NCBI GenBank assembly: GCA_900184925.1
Contig: FXYJ02000004.1
Span: forward strand, 296,257 to 360,256
Reading direction: 5' to 3'
From: Ruminococcaceae bacterium HV4-5-B5C
Lineage (GTDB): Bacteria > Bacillota > Clostridia > Oscillospirales > Acutalibacteraceae
Length of the DNA stretch: 64,000 nucleotides
In this document: piece by piece, positions 8,856 through 16,219 of the stretch
Layout: each line of letters begins with the position of its first letter
Numbering within the stretch: position 1 is the stretch's first letter
Notes under the pieces: generated by a model
The model's input: only the letters and a program-made list of their open reading frames with translations
Database searches by the model: none
What the model was told of the DNA's origin: nothing
Program-made: the position numbers and the translations under genes

Positions 8856-9518
8856 TTACGGTTCCCGCCCGGGCGTCCTGCCGGTTGGGGCGAACGCGCT
8901 TTCCAGAAACCTCATCGTCTGGTCGACGACAAAATCATCACGCTCAAATATATCCCGGTCCACATAAACCTTAAAGCGTTCCCGGTAATAGTCGCACGCA
9001 TAAGAAAACTGGAACATCATAAAAAGGTTATCCATCAAAAATGCAAGCATTTTAGGGTCGCAGTCCTCCCGGACGATATGTTCTCTCTGCGCCTGACGAA
9101 TCAGGTCGGAATACAGCTCAGCGGAAATGGACTCCATCTCTTCCACGGCCGGCAGTACCACGCCCGCATTGCACTGCGCCGCCATTTCACTATAGAGCTG
9201 AATCACGACGCGGTGTTCCCGGGAATGTTTCTGAACGATGCGGAGAATCGCCCTCACCCTGCTCTTCCACCCGCCCGCACTTTGCATCACGCCCTCCAGA
9301 ATCGATTTCAGGCCAAGGGCGCAGTGCTTTACCGTAGTAAGAAAAAGATCCTGCTTGTTTTCAAAGTACTTATAGATACTGCCGACGCTGACTCCCGCAT
9401 TTGCGGCAATCACATTAATGTTTGCATGCTCGTAGCCGTTGTGTGCAAATTCATTGACGGACGCTTCAAAAATGCGATTTCTCTTCTCTTCGCTGATTCT
9501 GCCGAACAGCTCTTTCAC
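8856..9518 (-). CDS. TetR-family transcriptional regulator
   Basis: The 220-residue protein has an N-terminal TetR DNA-binding domain (residues about 12-60) with the recognition part NAGVSVGSIYKYFENKQDL, then a helical ligand-binding domain. I chose the GTG at 9518, since GGAGG lies 8 bases upstream; the upstream in-frame TTG has no such site. It lies inside a catabolic operon between the MFS permease and the kinase, so it most likely senses the pathway substrate and represses the promoter at 13566-13593, where a palindrome fits a TetR operator. Target and ligand are inferred. Confidence 0.92.
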   Translation of the reverse strand: MKELFGRISEEKRNRIFEASVNEFAHNGYEHANINVIAANAGVSVGSIYKYFENKQDLFLTTVKHCALGLKSILEGVMQSAGGWKSRVRAILRIVQKHSREHRVVIQLYSEMAAQCNAGVVLPAVEEMESISAELYSDLIRQAQREHIVREDCDPKMLAFLMDNLFMMFQFSYACDYYRERFKVYVDRDIFERDDFVVDQTMRFLESAFAPTGRTPGREP

Positions 9519-9565
9519 TTTTCTTTCCTCCGCACCGGGCAAGATTTTATTAAATACGAATCGAG

Positions 9566-10801
9566 TTACTCTGCCTTTTCCGTCTTTTTCAGCGCTTCCC
9601 GCAGGAATTCCGATTCCTTCATCCGGCAGGTGAGCGGAATCTCAACTGCCGTGGCCGCGGTAAACAGAAGCATCGGAATTACAGGCGAATGAGTCGCCCC
9701 GTTAACCGCCTCAAAAATCAGGACAAACAGGATGCCCGAAATCTGGCCCATCAGGAGAATCAGTCCGAAGGACGTTCCTTCCTTCACCGGATAGGCAACC
9801 TCCGCACCGTGCTGAAACAAAATCGGCGCAACACCCATAATGGTAAACCCGGCAGCGCCCGCGACAACCGACACGAAGACGAAATTATGTAGGAATGTAA
9901 TGCCGAGATACAGCGGCACCAACAGGGACATGCCCGCAATAAACATCGGAATTCTGCGGTGGATTCTGTCCGAAATCACAGGCAGGACAACCGCGCCGAC
10001 AACGCCTGCGACGACGAATACTGCTCCGACAATACCCGCCTGGTCGGAAGTGAAACCATGAGGCTTTAAGATTTCTTCAATCACCGTCAGAAGGGCGTTA
10101 AAAACTCCCATGGAGATAAAGACGATGACCAGCACAATGTTAAAACTGCCGTTGCGGAACAGCTTCCCCATAGAAGCGAGGCTGGTGTCTTCTTTCCCCG
10201 CCTCCGGGCCGGGAGCGGTCTTCGGATGCTCTCTCGTAAATGCGACGGCAACGGCCCCACAGACAACGGAAATCACCGCGTAAACAGTGAAAAGCTTCGG
10301 AATGTCCCCGTTTCCGACAAGAATCGGGGAAAGAATCATGGCGGCGACATAGCCGAGATACTGTGCCATTGTCAGAATACCTGCCGCCGCCGACCGTTCG
10401 GAAACGGGAAACCAGTTTGCCGGAACCTTAGTGGAGATGTTCAGGAGGAACGGCTGGCCTACCGCAATCGCAAACTGGAACGTAAGCGCCAGCGCAAAAT
10501 TCGCCGCAAAAACAGCGCGCAGAGAAGCAAACACAACCGTAATCAGCGTACCGATGATCAGTGAACAGCGATACCCGTACCGGTCAATTACCCAGGAGGC
10601 CGGAAGGGAAAACAGAATATACATAATCATATAACTGGTGGAGAACATGGAAATCTCCATGCCACCCACATGATAATACGTTTCTGCCAGACTGGAAACA
10701 GGTGCCAGAATCAACCAGAACATCTCCGTGCAAAGAATGATCGGAACAATAGCCGCCAGAATGACCCAGCGATACCGATAGGTTTGATATCCCTGCCCCA
10801 T
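9566..10801 (-). CDS. Major facilitator superfamily permease
   Basis: The 411-residue membrane protein has about 12 hydrophobic segments with a long central loop near residues 205-225 (REHPKTAPGPEAGKED) that divides two six-helix halves. The loop after helix 2 carries DRYGYRCSLIIG, an MFS motif A variant, and DRIHRRIPMF repeats it in the second half. GGAGGG lies 6 bases before the ATG. It lies between the aldolase and TetR genes of one operon, so it is probably the importer of the pathway substrate; export cannot be ruled out. Confidence 0.9.
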   Translation of the reverse strand: MGQGYQTYRYRWVILAAIVPIILCTEMFWLILAPVSSLAETYYHVGGMEISMFSTSYMIMYILFSLPASWVIDRYGYRCSLIIGTLITVVFASLRAVFAANFALALTFQFAIAVGQPFLLNISTKVPANWFPVSERSAAAGILTMAQYLGYVAAMILSPILVGNGDIPKLFTVYAVISVVCGAVAVAFTREHPKTAPGPEAGKEDTSLASMGKLFRNGSFNIVLVIVFISMGVFNALLTVIEEILKPHGFTSDQAGIVGAVFVVAGVVGAVVLPVISDRIHRRIPMFIAGMSLLVPLYLGITFLHNFVFVSVVAGAAGFTIMGVAPILFQHGAEVAYPVKEGTSFGLILLMGQISGILFVLIFEAVNGATHSPVIPMLLFTAATAVEIPLTCRMKESEFLREALKKTEKAE

Positions 10802-10834
10802 GATTTTCCCTCCTCAGACCGGGTTTGCCCTCGG

Positions 10835-12010
10835 TCAGTTCTGTTTTGCCTGCTTGGAATAGCTTTGAGTATAAACAAGGTGCATCAGTCCGCAGTCAAA
10901 AGCACTCAGACTGTGTCCGCCGCCGAAAAGGGATGTACCAATCTGTGTGAGCGCATTCTTCCCCATTACGAGCCGCACAGCATTTGCATCCGAAGCGGTT
11001 GCCGCGCCGCACAGTGCACCAGCGCCGGGCACAAGGACGCCGAGGCGACCGCGCATGGCATGGACAACGTCCTTCGGCTGTGCCTGCCCGGCACACCGGG
11101 CGGAGCTCCCAACAATCTGCGCAAAATCATCCAGAAGAGGCCGCAGGCTTTCCCCCGCCGCAGAGAGGGCGAGCAGCCCGTACTCCGTCTCCTGCTCGAT
11201 GAAATTGATATCTTTCCGGGCTAGATAAACGGCGCTGTGCATTTTGGCGTAATCCGGCATGTTCCCCGAATCAAAGCGAAATGTCTCATTGCGTTCCTCT
11301 ATCCGGAAACCGTCCGGAAGCCGCCTGCTGGAATAAAACATCTGAGGCTTTGCCGGCATTTCGCGGTTTGGAGCGACTTTCGTACCGTAATAGGAATAAA
11401 GGTCCTCTTTACTGAAATCGTTCCGGCCGCTTTTCTTCTTATAATTCAGGGCAATCAAATCCCCGCAGGCTTTCTCAAGCTGTTTTGCCGCAGAAAACGC
11501 TTCTTCATAACTCTGCCCGTAGCACAGAGCGCCGTGATGCGCCATGATAACCGCATGGGAATTGCTGCCGTGCATCGCTTTTTCCACACCCTCGCGGAGT
11601 TTTTTGGTACCCGGCAGCCCGTAGGATGCTACAGGAACCGAACTGCTGAGAAGATCGTAGCCTTCGGGAACCGGCATATCGGGAATTCCCGCCGCACCGA
11701 TTACGGATGCAAGCAGCTGGTGGGTATGGATTACGAAATTTGCTTCGGGATGCAGGCGGTACACCAGTGCATGGATTCCCTTTTCAGAGGACGGCTTGAT
11801 GTCCCCTTCATAAGATGCGTCCTCCGTTTTGCAGAGAACGATCTGTTCCGGGGTCAGCGCCTCATAGGGTCTGCCGCTTGGCGTGATGGCAAACGAAGCA
11901 TTTCCGTCCGTCCTGCAGCTGATGTTTCCCCATGTGCGGACGATAAGCCCCTCCTCCGTCAGTTCTTTTCCTGCCCGAATGACGAGTTCTTTCGCCGGAA
12001 GTATCTCCAT
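10835..12010 (-). CDS. Class II aldolase/adducin-family protein with a second, degenerate aldolase domain
   Basis: The first 220 residues are a complete class II aldolase domain: RTWGNISCR (about 25-33), TPSG, the metal ligands HTH in NFVIHTHQLL (about 96-98) and the third histidine in AHHGALCYG (about 157). Enzymes of this family split or epimerise phosphorylated sugars (fuculose-, rhamnulose- or ribulose-phosphate type). Residues about 240-391 look like a second copy of the fold (KMHSAVYLARKDINFI, then GAGALCGAATASDANAV) in which the histidine ligands are gone. The 391-residue length is nearly double a normal aldolase. It lies 19 bases after the aminotransferase gene and 33 before the MFS gene. 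Substrate unknown. Confidence 0.88.
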   Translation of the reverse strand: MEILPAKELVIRAGKELTEEGLIVRTWGNISCRTDGNASFAITPSGRPYEALTPEQIVLCKTEDASYEGDIKPSSEKGIHALVYRLHPEANFVIHTHQLLASVIGAAGIPDMPVPEGYDLLSSSVPVASYGLPGTKKLREGVEKAMHGSNSHAVIMAHHGALCYGQSYEEAFSAAKQLEKACGDLIALNYKKKSGRNDFSKEDLYSYYGTKVAPNREMPAKPQMFYSSRRLPDGFRIEERNETFRFDSGNMPDYAKMHSAVYLARKDINFIEQETEYGLLALSAAGESLRPLLDDFAQIVGSSARCAGQAQPKDVVHAMRGRLGVLVPGAGALCGAATASDANAVRLVMGKNALTQIGTSLFGGGHSLSAFDCGLMHLVYTQSYSKQAKQN

Positions 12011-12029
12011 TTTTCTGCGCCTCTTTCTC

Positions 12030-13523
12030 TCATTCCGTTTTCACGACGATATTCTGGAATACGCGCTCGAACCGGCCGAGGGCCTCGTCAATCATTTCGT
12101 CGGTATAGGCGGCGCTGGTATACAGCCGACTTCCCGCAAGCGTTACAAGGCCTTCCGCCATGTATGCCGCACCCATATACTCCATTTCTTTCTTGCGCAC
12201 CGTCGTCTGGTTAATAACATTTGGAATTGTCCACGGCTTTTTCCAGTCAATAAAGAAATGCATCGTTCCGACGGTCTCGAGGTGGCAGATGGAGCCCTGA
12301 TTAAATGCAACAAACGGCAGATTGTACTGCTTAATCAGCTTCTGCAGACCTTTCGTAAGACGGTCGCCCATCTGGCCCGCAACCTGAGCGGCATTGGTAC
12401 GCTCAATTTCGCACAGCGTATAATATCCGGCGACGCAGCTGATCGGAGTTGCTGCCATCGTACCGCCGATGAGCGCTTTGTGATGTTTTTTGCTCTTGGA
12501 AATTCCCGACGAAGAAATTCCCGCTGAAAGATACTGCATATACTCGCGTTTTCCGCCGAGGCCACCCGCTCCCGGATAACCGCCGGCAACGACTTTGCCG
12601 AATACGGTCAGATCGGGGGAAACATTGAAATAGCCCTGCGCGCCCGACATGCCGAGACGGAACCCCGTGACAACCTCATCGAAGATCAGGAGTGCGCCGT
12701 ATTTCCGGCAAAGTGTTTCGACGTTCTTATTGAAGTCCTTGTCAAGCGGACGCGTGCCGCTTTCCGGGCCTACCGGCTCGATCATAACGGCCGCCGTGCC
12801 GCCCCGAAGCTGATTGGCGCGGAGCTTGTGCTCCAGATCATTCAGATCGTTCGGGAAAAACTCCTGCGTATGCTTGAAGCAGAAATGCGGAACGCCGTGC
12901 GACTGCGTCCACTTGGAACCGGGGACACGAATGCCATAGGCAAGCTGATCACTCCAGCCGTGGTACGCACCGCCCATTTTTACAATATTCTTCTTCCCTG
13001 TTGCAAGTCTGGCAACGCGGATTGCCGCCATGCAGGCTTCCGTCCCGGAACCGAGCATGCGGAACATTTCGACGGTCGGGAAATTTTCGGAAATCTTCTT
13101 GGCGAGCTTATACTCATATTCATGGAAAAGCCCGGTGGAAGGCCCGCAGGTGTTCAGCAGTTCAATGACCTTCTCCCTCACGGCCGGAGGATTGCTTCCC
13201 AGAACCGTCGGACCGCCCGCCTGCAAGAAATCGAAGTACTTGTTCCCGTCGATATCGTAAAGATATGCCCCGTCGGCTTTCGAGAAAACAAGCGGAAACG
13301 GATAGTTGAACGCAAGATTATGCTGAACTCCGCCGGGAATGATCTGCTGAGCCTCTGAAATCATGGCTTTTGACCTGGCACACTTTGCCTCATAGTAATC
13401 TTTTTCATAACCGGCCAGAGCTTCTTTGCTGATTCCGTAGATCGGCTTTTGAATCAGCGCGTCAAGTTCCCTGGTAACTTCCTGGGCATCCGGGTATTCT
13501 GAAATTGCAAACCTATTGTCCAT
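12030..13523 (-). CDS. Class III aminotransferase (glutamate-1-semialdehyde aminomutase-like)
   Basis: This fold-type I PLP enzyme of 497 residues is the first gene of the operon. IPGGVQHNLAF, then DIDGNKYFDFLQAGG and the PLP-phosphate site GSGTEACMAAIRVAR (about 155-170) are typical of the HemL-like branch; DEVVTGFR holds the aspartate near 280 and FGKVVAGGYPGAGGLGG the Schiff-base lysine near 303. A long N-terminal extension (about 60 residues) is present. ATG 13523 is preceded by GGGAGG. No heme genes are near, so it is more likely a transaminase, or a related PLP enzyme, for an amino compound that the aldolase and kinase downstream process further. Confidence 0.9.
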   Translation of the reverse strand: MDNRFAISEYPDAQEVTRELDALIQKPIYGISKEALAGYEKDYYEAKCARSKAMISEAQQIIPGGVQHNLAFNYPFPLVFSKADGAYLYDIDGNKYFDFLQAGGPTVLGSNPPAVREKVIELLNTCGPSTGLFHEYEYKLAKKISENFPTVEMFRMLGSGTEACMAAIRVARLATGKKNIVKMGGAYHGWSDQLAYGIRVPGSKWTQSHGVPHFCFKHTQEFFPNDLNDLEHKLRANQLRGGTAAVMIEPVGPESGTRPLDKDFNKNVETLCRKYGALLIFDEVVTGFRLGMSGAQGYFNVSPDLTVFGKVVAGGYPGAGGLGGKREYMQYLSAGISSSGISKSKKHHKALIGGTMAATPISCVAGYYTLCEIERTNAAQVAGQMGDRLTKGLQKLIKQYNLPFVAFNQGSICHLETVGTMHFFIDWKKPWTIPNVINQTTVRKKEMEYMGAAYMAEGLVTLAGSRLYTSAAYTDEMIDEALGRFERVFQNIVVKTE

Positions 13524-13539
13524 ATGTATCCTCCCTTTG

Positions 13540-13557
13540 AGTGAACACTCGCTCACT
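13540..13557 (-). promoter_or_regulatory. Putative TetR operator
   Basis: AGTGAACACTCGCTCACT is an 18-bp imperfect palindrome with AGTGA/TCACT arms. It begins 8 bases after the -10 box of the operon promoter and ends before the ribosome site, where a bound repressor would block transcription. Confidence 0.6.
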
Positions 13558-13565
13558 TTTTACTT

Positions 13566-13593
13566 ATTGTAGCACATTATCCTTATTATTCAA
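13566..13593 (-). promoter_or_regulatory. Promoter of the aminotransferase-aldolase-MFS-TetR-kinase operon
   Basis: On the minus strand TTGAAT (13588-13593) and TACAAT (13566-13571) are 16 bases apart, 43 bases before the start codon. Confidence 0.65.
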
Positions 13594-13771
13594 TTGCAAT
13601 TTCCTTATTTTTCATAATTATTCCTTTGGATTCCTTTCTCAAAAGGAATCCCCATCAGGAAAGCTCATCCACTTTTGATAATAAAGCTCTCCGGGCTGAG
13701 TAATCACCGGGTAAAGCAGGAAATAAAACAACCGTTGACCTTTACAACTGCACTTCCTGACTATTTTTCGC
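13594..13771. other. Intergenic stretch with one hairpin
   Basis: AT-rich DNA between the operon promoter and the tRNA promoter. A 10-bp perfect stem GGATTCCTTT/AAAGGAATCC (13628-13651) has no T tract on either strand. I see no gene here. Confidence 0.5.
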
Positions 13772-13800
13772 TTGCTTTTTCCCCCTGCTTACGATATACT
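13772..13800 (+). promoter_or_regulatory. Promoter of tRNA-Leu
   Basis: TTGCTT (13772-13777), a 17-base spacer and TATACT (13795-13800) lie about 70 bases before the mature tRNA 5' end. Confidence 0.55.
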
Positions 13801-13872
13801 AAATAAAGTTTGGCTGGTTGTGGGCGTCTCGAAGAAGCCCATTTCAATTAGACAATCTGAAGAAATTTATAT

Positions 13873-13959
13873 GCCGGTGTGTTGGAATTGGCAGACGAGA
13901 CGGACTCAAAATCCGTTGGTGGCAACACCGTGTGGGTTCGACCCCCACCACCGGCACCA
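13873..13959 (+). tRNA. tRNA-Leu (anticodon CAA)
   Basis: A class II tRNA with encoded CCA. The acceptor arms GCCGGTG (13873-13879) and CACCGGC (13949-13955) pair fully; the discriminator is A13956 and CCA is 13957-13959. The anticodon stem ACGGA/TCCGT encloses the loop CTCAAAA, which puts CAA at positions 34-36. GGTGGCAACACC forms the long variable arm typical of tRNA-Leu, and GGGTTCGACCCC is the T arm. The lower-GC accessory region begins directly downstream. Confidence 0.96.
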
Positions 13960-13960
13960 C

Positions 13961-14010
13961 AAAACCTCCATGTGTCAGGGGATGAACCCTCATATGGGGT
14001 TTTTGTTTTT
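13961..14010 (+). terminator. Terminator after tRNA-Leu
   Basis: An imperfect hairpin with AAAACC..CATGTG and CATATGGGGTTTT arms ends in TTTTTGTTTTT, right after the CCA end. Confidence 0.65.
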
Positions 14011-14081
14011 ATATAGTCAAATTTGTGCTATAATAGGTTAAAATTATTTAGGAGAAATAAAATTGTCACTCGAGGTATTGT

Positions 14082-14738
14082 ATGGGAAAATCTGAGAAAA
14101 TTGCAATGAAACTGGCTATTGCAGCATCTCTTGCTGTTGCTGTTTTCACAGCACTATTCGTAATTGCACTGATTGCAACATTTAATTTTAGCACTTGGAA
14201 CGGAATCGAAAGATATGCAGCGGGGTTCAAACCAATACAATTATTAACTGTTATTCCATCCATATTACTGGCAATATCATTTTTAATCTTTTGTGTCAGC
14301 GTTCATTATTTATCGAGTGATGAACAAAAAATCTGGAGTCATCTGGCGATGAATTTCGGCTTAATATATATAACGATATCACTTGCAAATTATCTCATAC
14401 AACTCATTACTGTTATGCCAAGTGTTATGAGTGGTTCATTAGATGGTTTGGAAAAGCTGGTATCAGGTTATCCAAACTCTGTATTTTTTGCATTAATGGG
14501 ATCTTACTTCTTTATGTGTATATCGCTATTCTTTGAAGGATTGTTATATAAAAAGGGAATTCGTCTATTTCTATTTATAGCGAGTATCGGGTGCATTACA
14601 TTCTTTATAGTAGGTGCAGTATTTTCTGCTACTATATTTTTGATGTTAGGTGCCGCCAGTTGGATTGGGGGAACAATTATCGCAATGATGCTAATATCTA
14701 AATATTACTTGAAGAAAATCAAGCTATTGAAGTTATAG
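14082..14738 (+). CDS. Hypothetical six-helix membrane protein
   Basis: I do not recognise this 218-residue protein. It is strongly hydrophobic with about six membrane segments (near residues 10-32, 50-70, 88-108, 130-150, 162-182 and 188-207), a lysine-rich C-terminus (KYYLKKIKLLKL) and short loops. The base composition is clearly AT-richer than the flanking operons, which, together with its place just after a tRNA gene, suggests acquired DNA. GAGG lies 6 bases before ATG 14082. It stands alone, closed by a terminator at 14823. No enzymatic motif can be seen, so no function is proposed. Confidence 0.75.
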   Translation: MGKSEKIAMKLAIAASLAVAVFTALFVIALIATFNFSTWNGIERYAAGFKPIQLLTVIPSILLAISFLIFCVSVHYLSSDEQKIWSHLAMNFGLIYITISLANYLIQLITVMPSVMSGSLDGLEKLVSGYPNSVFFALMGSYFFMCISLFFEGLLYKKGIRLFLFIASIGCITFFIVGAVFSATIFLMLGAASWIGGTIIAMMLISKYYLKKIKLLKL

Positions 14739-14822
14739 TTCTATGCATAGTTGTATAGGTGATGAGTTATCGGTACCCGCTCTTCTTGGAATATATCTTT
14801 TTTGACCAGACTTGCCAAAAAG

Positions 14823-14866
14823 AAAACCCGCATGAGTACTGATAATTAAGTATTCATGTGGGTTTT
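14823..14866 (+). terminator. Terminator after the hypothetical membrane protein
   Basis: A long stem AAAACCCGCATGAGTAC pairs with GTATTCATGTGGGTTTT (14823-14839/14850-14866), ending in four T residues. Confidence 0.8.
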
Positions 14867-14891
14867 CACTAGCTTTTTTCCTTTGCTTTCC

Positions 14892-14921
14892 TTGACTTTT
14901 ACACTAAAATGGGTATATACT
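14892..14921 (+). promoter_or_regulatory. Promoter of the cold-shock gene
   Basis: TTGACT (14892-14897) and TATACT (14916-14921) are 18 bases apart. The transcript would start near 14928 and have a leader of about 118 bases. Confidence 0.65.
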
Positions 14922-14951
14922 AAATTTGTATTTTCAATGTACGAATTGCTT

Positions 14952-15006
14952 CACACCTTTGTAAGTCATTCACGACGTGAAGATTTACATCAGGGTGTGC
15001 TTTTTT
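14952..15006 (+). promoter_or_regulatory. Terminator-like hairpin in the cold-shock leader
   Basis: CACACC (14952-14957) pairs with GGGTGTG (14993-14999), enclosing a second arm pair (GTAAGTCATTCAC with GTGAAGATTTAC), then six T residues at 15001-15006. It lies between promoter and start codon, so it could act as an attenuator or a temperature-sensitive leader. Confidence 0.6.
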
Positions 15007-15046
15007 ATACAGTGAATACGAATAAATTTATGGAGGTACCAACACA

Positions 15047-15256
15047 ATGAATGGTACGGTAAAATGGTTCAATGAAACAAAAGGATTTGGCTTTATTTCC
15101 AACGATGACGGTAGCGGAGACGTATTTGTCCATCACACTGCAATCCAGTCAGAAGGATTCAGAACTCTCACAGAAGGTCAGAAGGTCATTTATGACGTTG
15201 AGCCGGATCCGAAAGACAGTAGCAAGATGCGCGCTGCCAATGTGAGAACAGCCTAA
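15047..15256 (+). CDS. Cold-shock domain protein (Csp family)
   Basis: The 69-residue protein is a single five-stranded cold-shock domain that binds single-stranded RNA and DNA. The RNP1 motif KGFGFIS is at residues 12-18 and RNP2 VFVHH at 27-31; the N-terminus [16 protein letters not shown] is classical. GGAGG lies 11 bases before the ATG. The gene has its own promoter and a long leader with a terminator-like hairpin, as is usual for cold-shock genes whose expression depends on leader RNA structure. A GC-rich terminator follows. Confidence 0.97.
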   Translation: MNGTVKWFNETKGFGFISNDDGSGDVFVHHTAIQSEGFRTLTEGQKVIYDVEPDPKDSSKMRAANVRTA

Positions 15257-15272
15257 ACTCTTATTCTGCAGG

Positions 15273-15302
15273 CCGCCCTGAAAGTATCGGGGCGGTTTTT
15301 TT
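15273..15302 (+). terminator. Terminator of the cold-shock gene
   Basis: CCGCCC (15273-15278) pairs with GGGCGG (15290-15295) followed by seven T residues. Confidence 0.88.
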
Positions 15303-15408
15303 GTTGCTCTTGGCCTTACGGCAGGAGTTCTTTTATCCTTCAGCATCGGCAGCATTGGCGGGTATCGTTCCTACCAGAGGCAGTTATCGTTCATATCAAG
15401 TACACACC

Positions 15409-15426
15409 TTTACAGTATTATGTAAA
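15409..15426. promoter_or_regulatory. 18-bp palindrome ahead of a small gene
   Basis: TTTACAGTATTATGTAAA has perfect 6-bp arms and lies 37 bases before the small gene at 15463; the centre also holds a -10-like TATTAT. It could be an operator; this is a guess from symmetry and place. Confidence 0.3.
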
Positions 15427-15462
15427 CAAATAAACCTCAAAAAATAGGAATGGAGGCCAAAA

Positions 15463-15618
15463 ATGAGTCAAAATGAATTAGTTGTGCTAAAAAGCAAACT
15501 TGCCGTGTATACGACTTGCTATGAGGAAGCCAAAAAGGTGAAAGACTTGAAGCGAATGATTCTTCTCGGCCCCATCATCAATGACCTCCAAGACGAAATT
15601 GGAATCTTAGACAAATGA
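15463..15618 (+). CDS. Small hypothetical protein, 51 residues
   Basis: GGAGG stands 6 bases before ATG 15463 and the frame runs to TGA 15616-15618. The product begins MSQNELVVLKSKLAVYTTCY and is helical and charged (EEAKKVKDLKRM), ending in LQDEIGILDK; it has no membrane segment. I do not recognise it. The good ribosome site and the amphipathic pattern, typical of a small helical-hairpin protein, argue that it is coding. It lies in the AT-rich stretch between the cold-shock gene and another very small gene. Confidence 0.6.
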   Translation: MSQNELVVLKSKLAVYTTCYEEAKKVKDLKRMILLGPIINDLQDEIGILDK

Positions 15619-15717
15619 TCTTCGGCTCTCGGCTGCGGCTCTAGCTTTACGGCTTGGGCCGCGTTTTAATAAAATGTGATTTGCTGAGTAAACTAATCTC
15701 CGAGAGGGGATAAATAC

Positions 15718-15879
15718 ATGGATAAAAACAAACTAGGTAAGAATAAGTCTTCTGATCCAAATTCTGCAAATACTTCAACCGTTCCATCAATAAAGCCATT
15801 ACCTAAAACAGGGAAACCGATTCGTGGCAATACCGATAAGCGGGATGGGAGCAATGACCAATTTCCATCTGCTTTATAA
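15718..15879 (+). CDS. Small hypothetical protein, 53 residues, disordered
   Basis: GAGAGGGGAT precedes ATG 15718 by about 7 bases and the frame ends at TAA 15877-15879. The product is hydrophilic and low-complexity, rich in Lys, Asn, Ser, Asp and Pro (SIKPLPKTGKPIRGNTDKRD), with no hydrophobic core, so it is probably unstructured. No family is recognised. A terminator follows 20 bases later, which supports a real transcript end here. Confidence 0.5.
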   Translation: MDKNKLGKNKSSDPNSANTSTVPSIKPLPKTGKPIRGNTDKRDGSNDQFPSAL

Positions 15880-15898
15880 TGCTTATACAGTTTTTCAT

Positions 15899-15925
15899 GC
15901 CGTCCTGTAAGGGGGCGGCATTTTT
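15899..15925 (+). terminator. Terminator after the 53-residue gene
   Basis: GCCGTCC (15899-15905) pairs with GGGCGGC (15913-15919, one G-U pair), then A and five T residues. Confidence 0.75.
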
Positions 15926-15932
15926 ATTCACA

Positions 15933-15997
15933 TTGGTGCAACTTATTGGTGCAACTTATTGGTGCAACTTATTGGTGCAACTTATTGGTGCAACTTA
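15933..15997. repeat. Five perfect tandem copies of a 13-bp unit
   Basis: The unit TTGGTGCAACTTA occurs at 15933, 15946, 15959, 15972 and 15985 with no mismatch and no spacer. Thirteen is not a multiple of three, so it is not a coding repeat; there are no unique spacers, so it is not a CRISPR. It lies between a terminator and a good promoter (16009). Confidence 0.97.
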
Positions 15998-16008
15998 GAA
16001 GTTATATT

Positions 16009-16036
16009 TTGACAAAAAGAATCAGAGTGTTATATT
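16009..16036 (+). promoter_or_regulatory. Promoter of a short transcript
   Basis: TTGACA (16009-16014), 16-base spacer, TATATT (16031-16036). With the terminator at 16220 it predicts a transcript of about 220 bases starting near 16043. Confidence 0.6.
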
Positions 16037-16057
16037 TCCAATAGTTGTTTGAGGTGA

Positions 16058-16144
16058 ATGCAACACAAGAGAATGAACCAGCGAAATGTAGGTATCCTTT
16101 TGTTAGTGCTTTCATCATACCAAAATTCGAGTGCTAAATCCTGA
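16058..16144 (+). CDS. Possible 28-residue hydrophobic peptide
   Basis: Inside the predicted short transcript a frame from ATG 16058 (GAGG 3 bases upstream, close spacing; an internal ATG at 16073 is the alternative) encodes a peptide with a basic start (MQHKRMNQR), a hydrophobic core (VGILLLVLSS) and a polar tail. Such a plan occurs in type I toxins and small membrane peptides, but the length is too small for a family call and the transcript could equally be a non-coding RNA. Confidence 0.3.
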   Translation: MQHKRMNQRNVGILLLVLSSYQNSSAKS

Positions 16145-16219
16145 TGGAAACAACGTTCATCCTAATCTGGGTTTAAACAGCCCTGTTCATACCGGGGAAA
16201 TGTGCAATATGGTAAACAC

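Noticed and set aside
12030..13523. Heme biosynthesis hemL
   Set aside because: The enzyme is of the same branch, but it has a long N-terminal extension and lies with a kinase, aldolase and permease; no other heme gene is near.
13628..13651. Terminator between the aminotransferase operon and tRNA-Leu
   Set aside because: The stem is good, but neither strand has a T tract and no gene ends there.
15933..15997. CRISPR array
   Set aside because: The 13-bp units touch one another with no unique spacers, and no cas gene is present.
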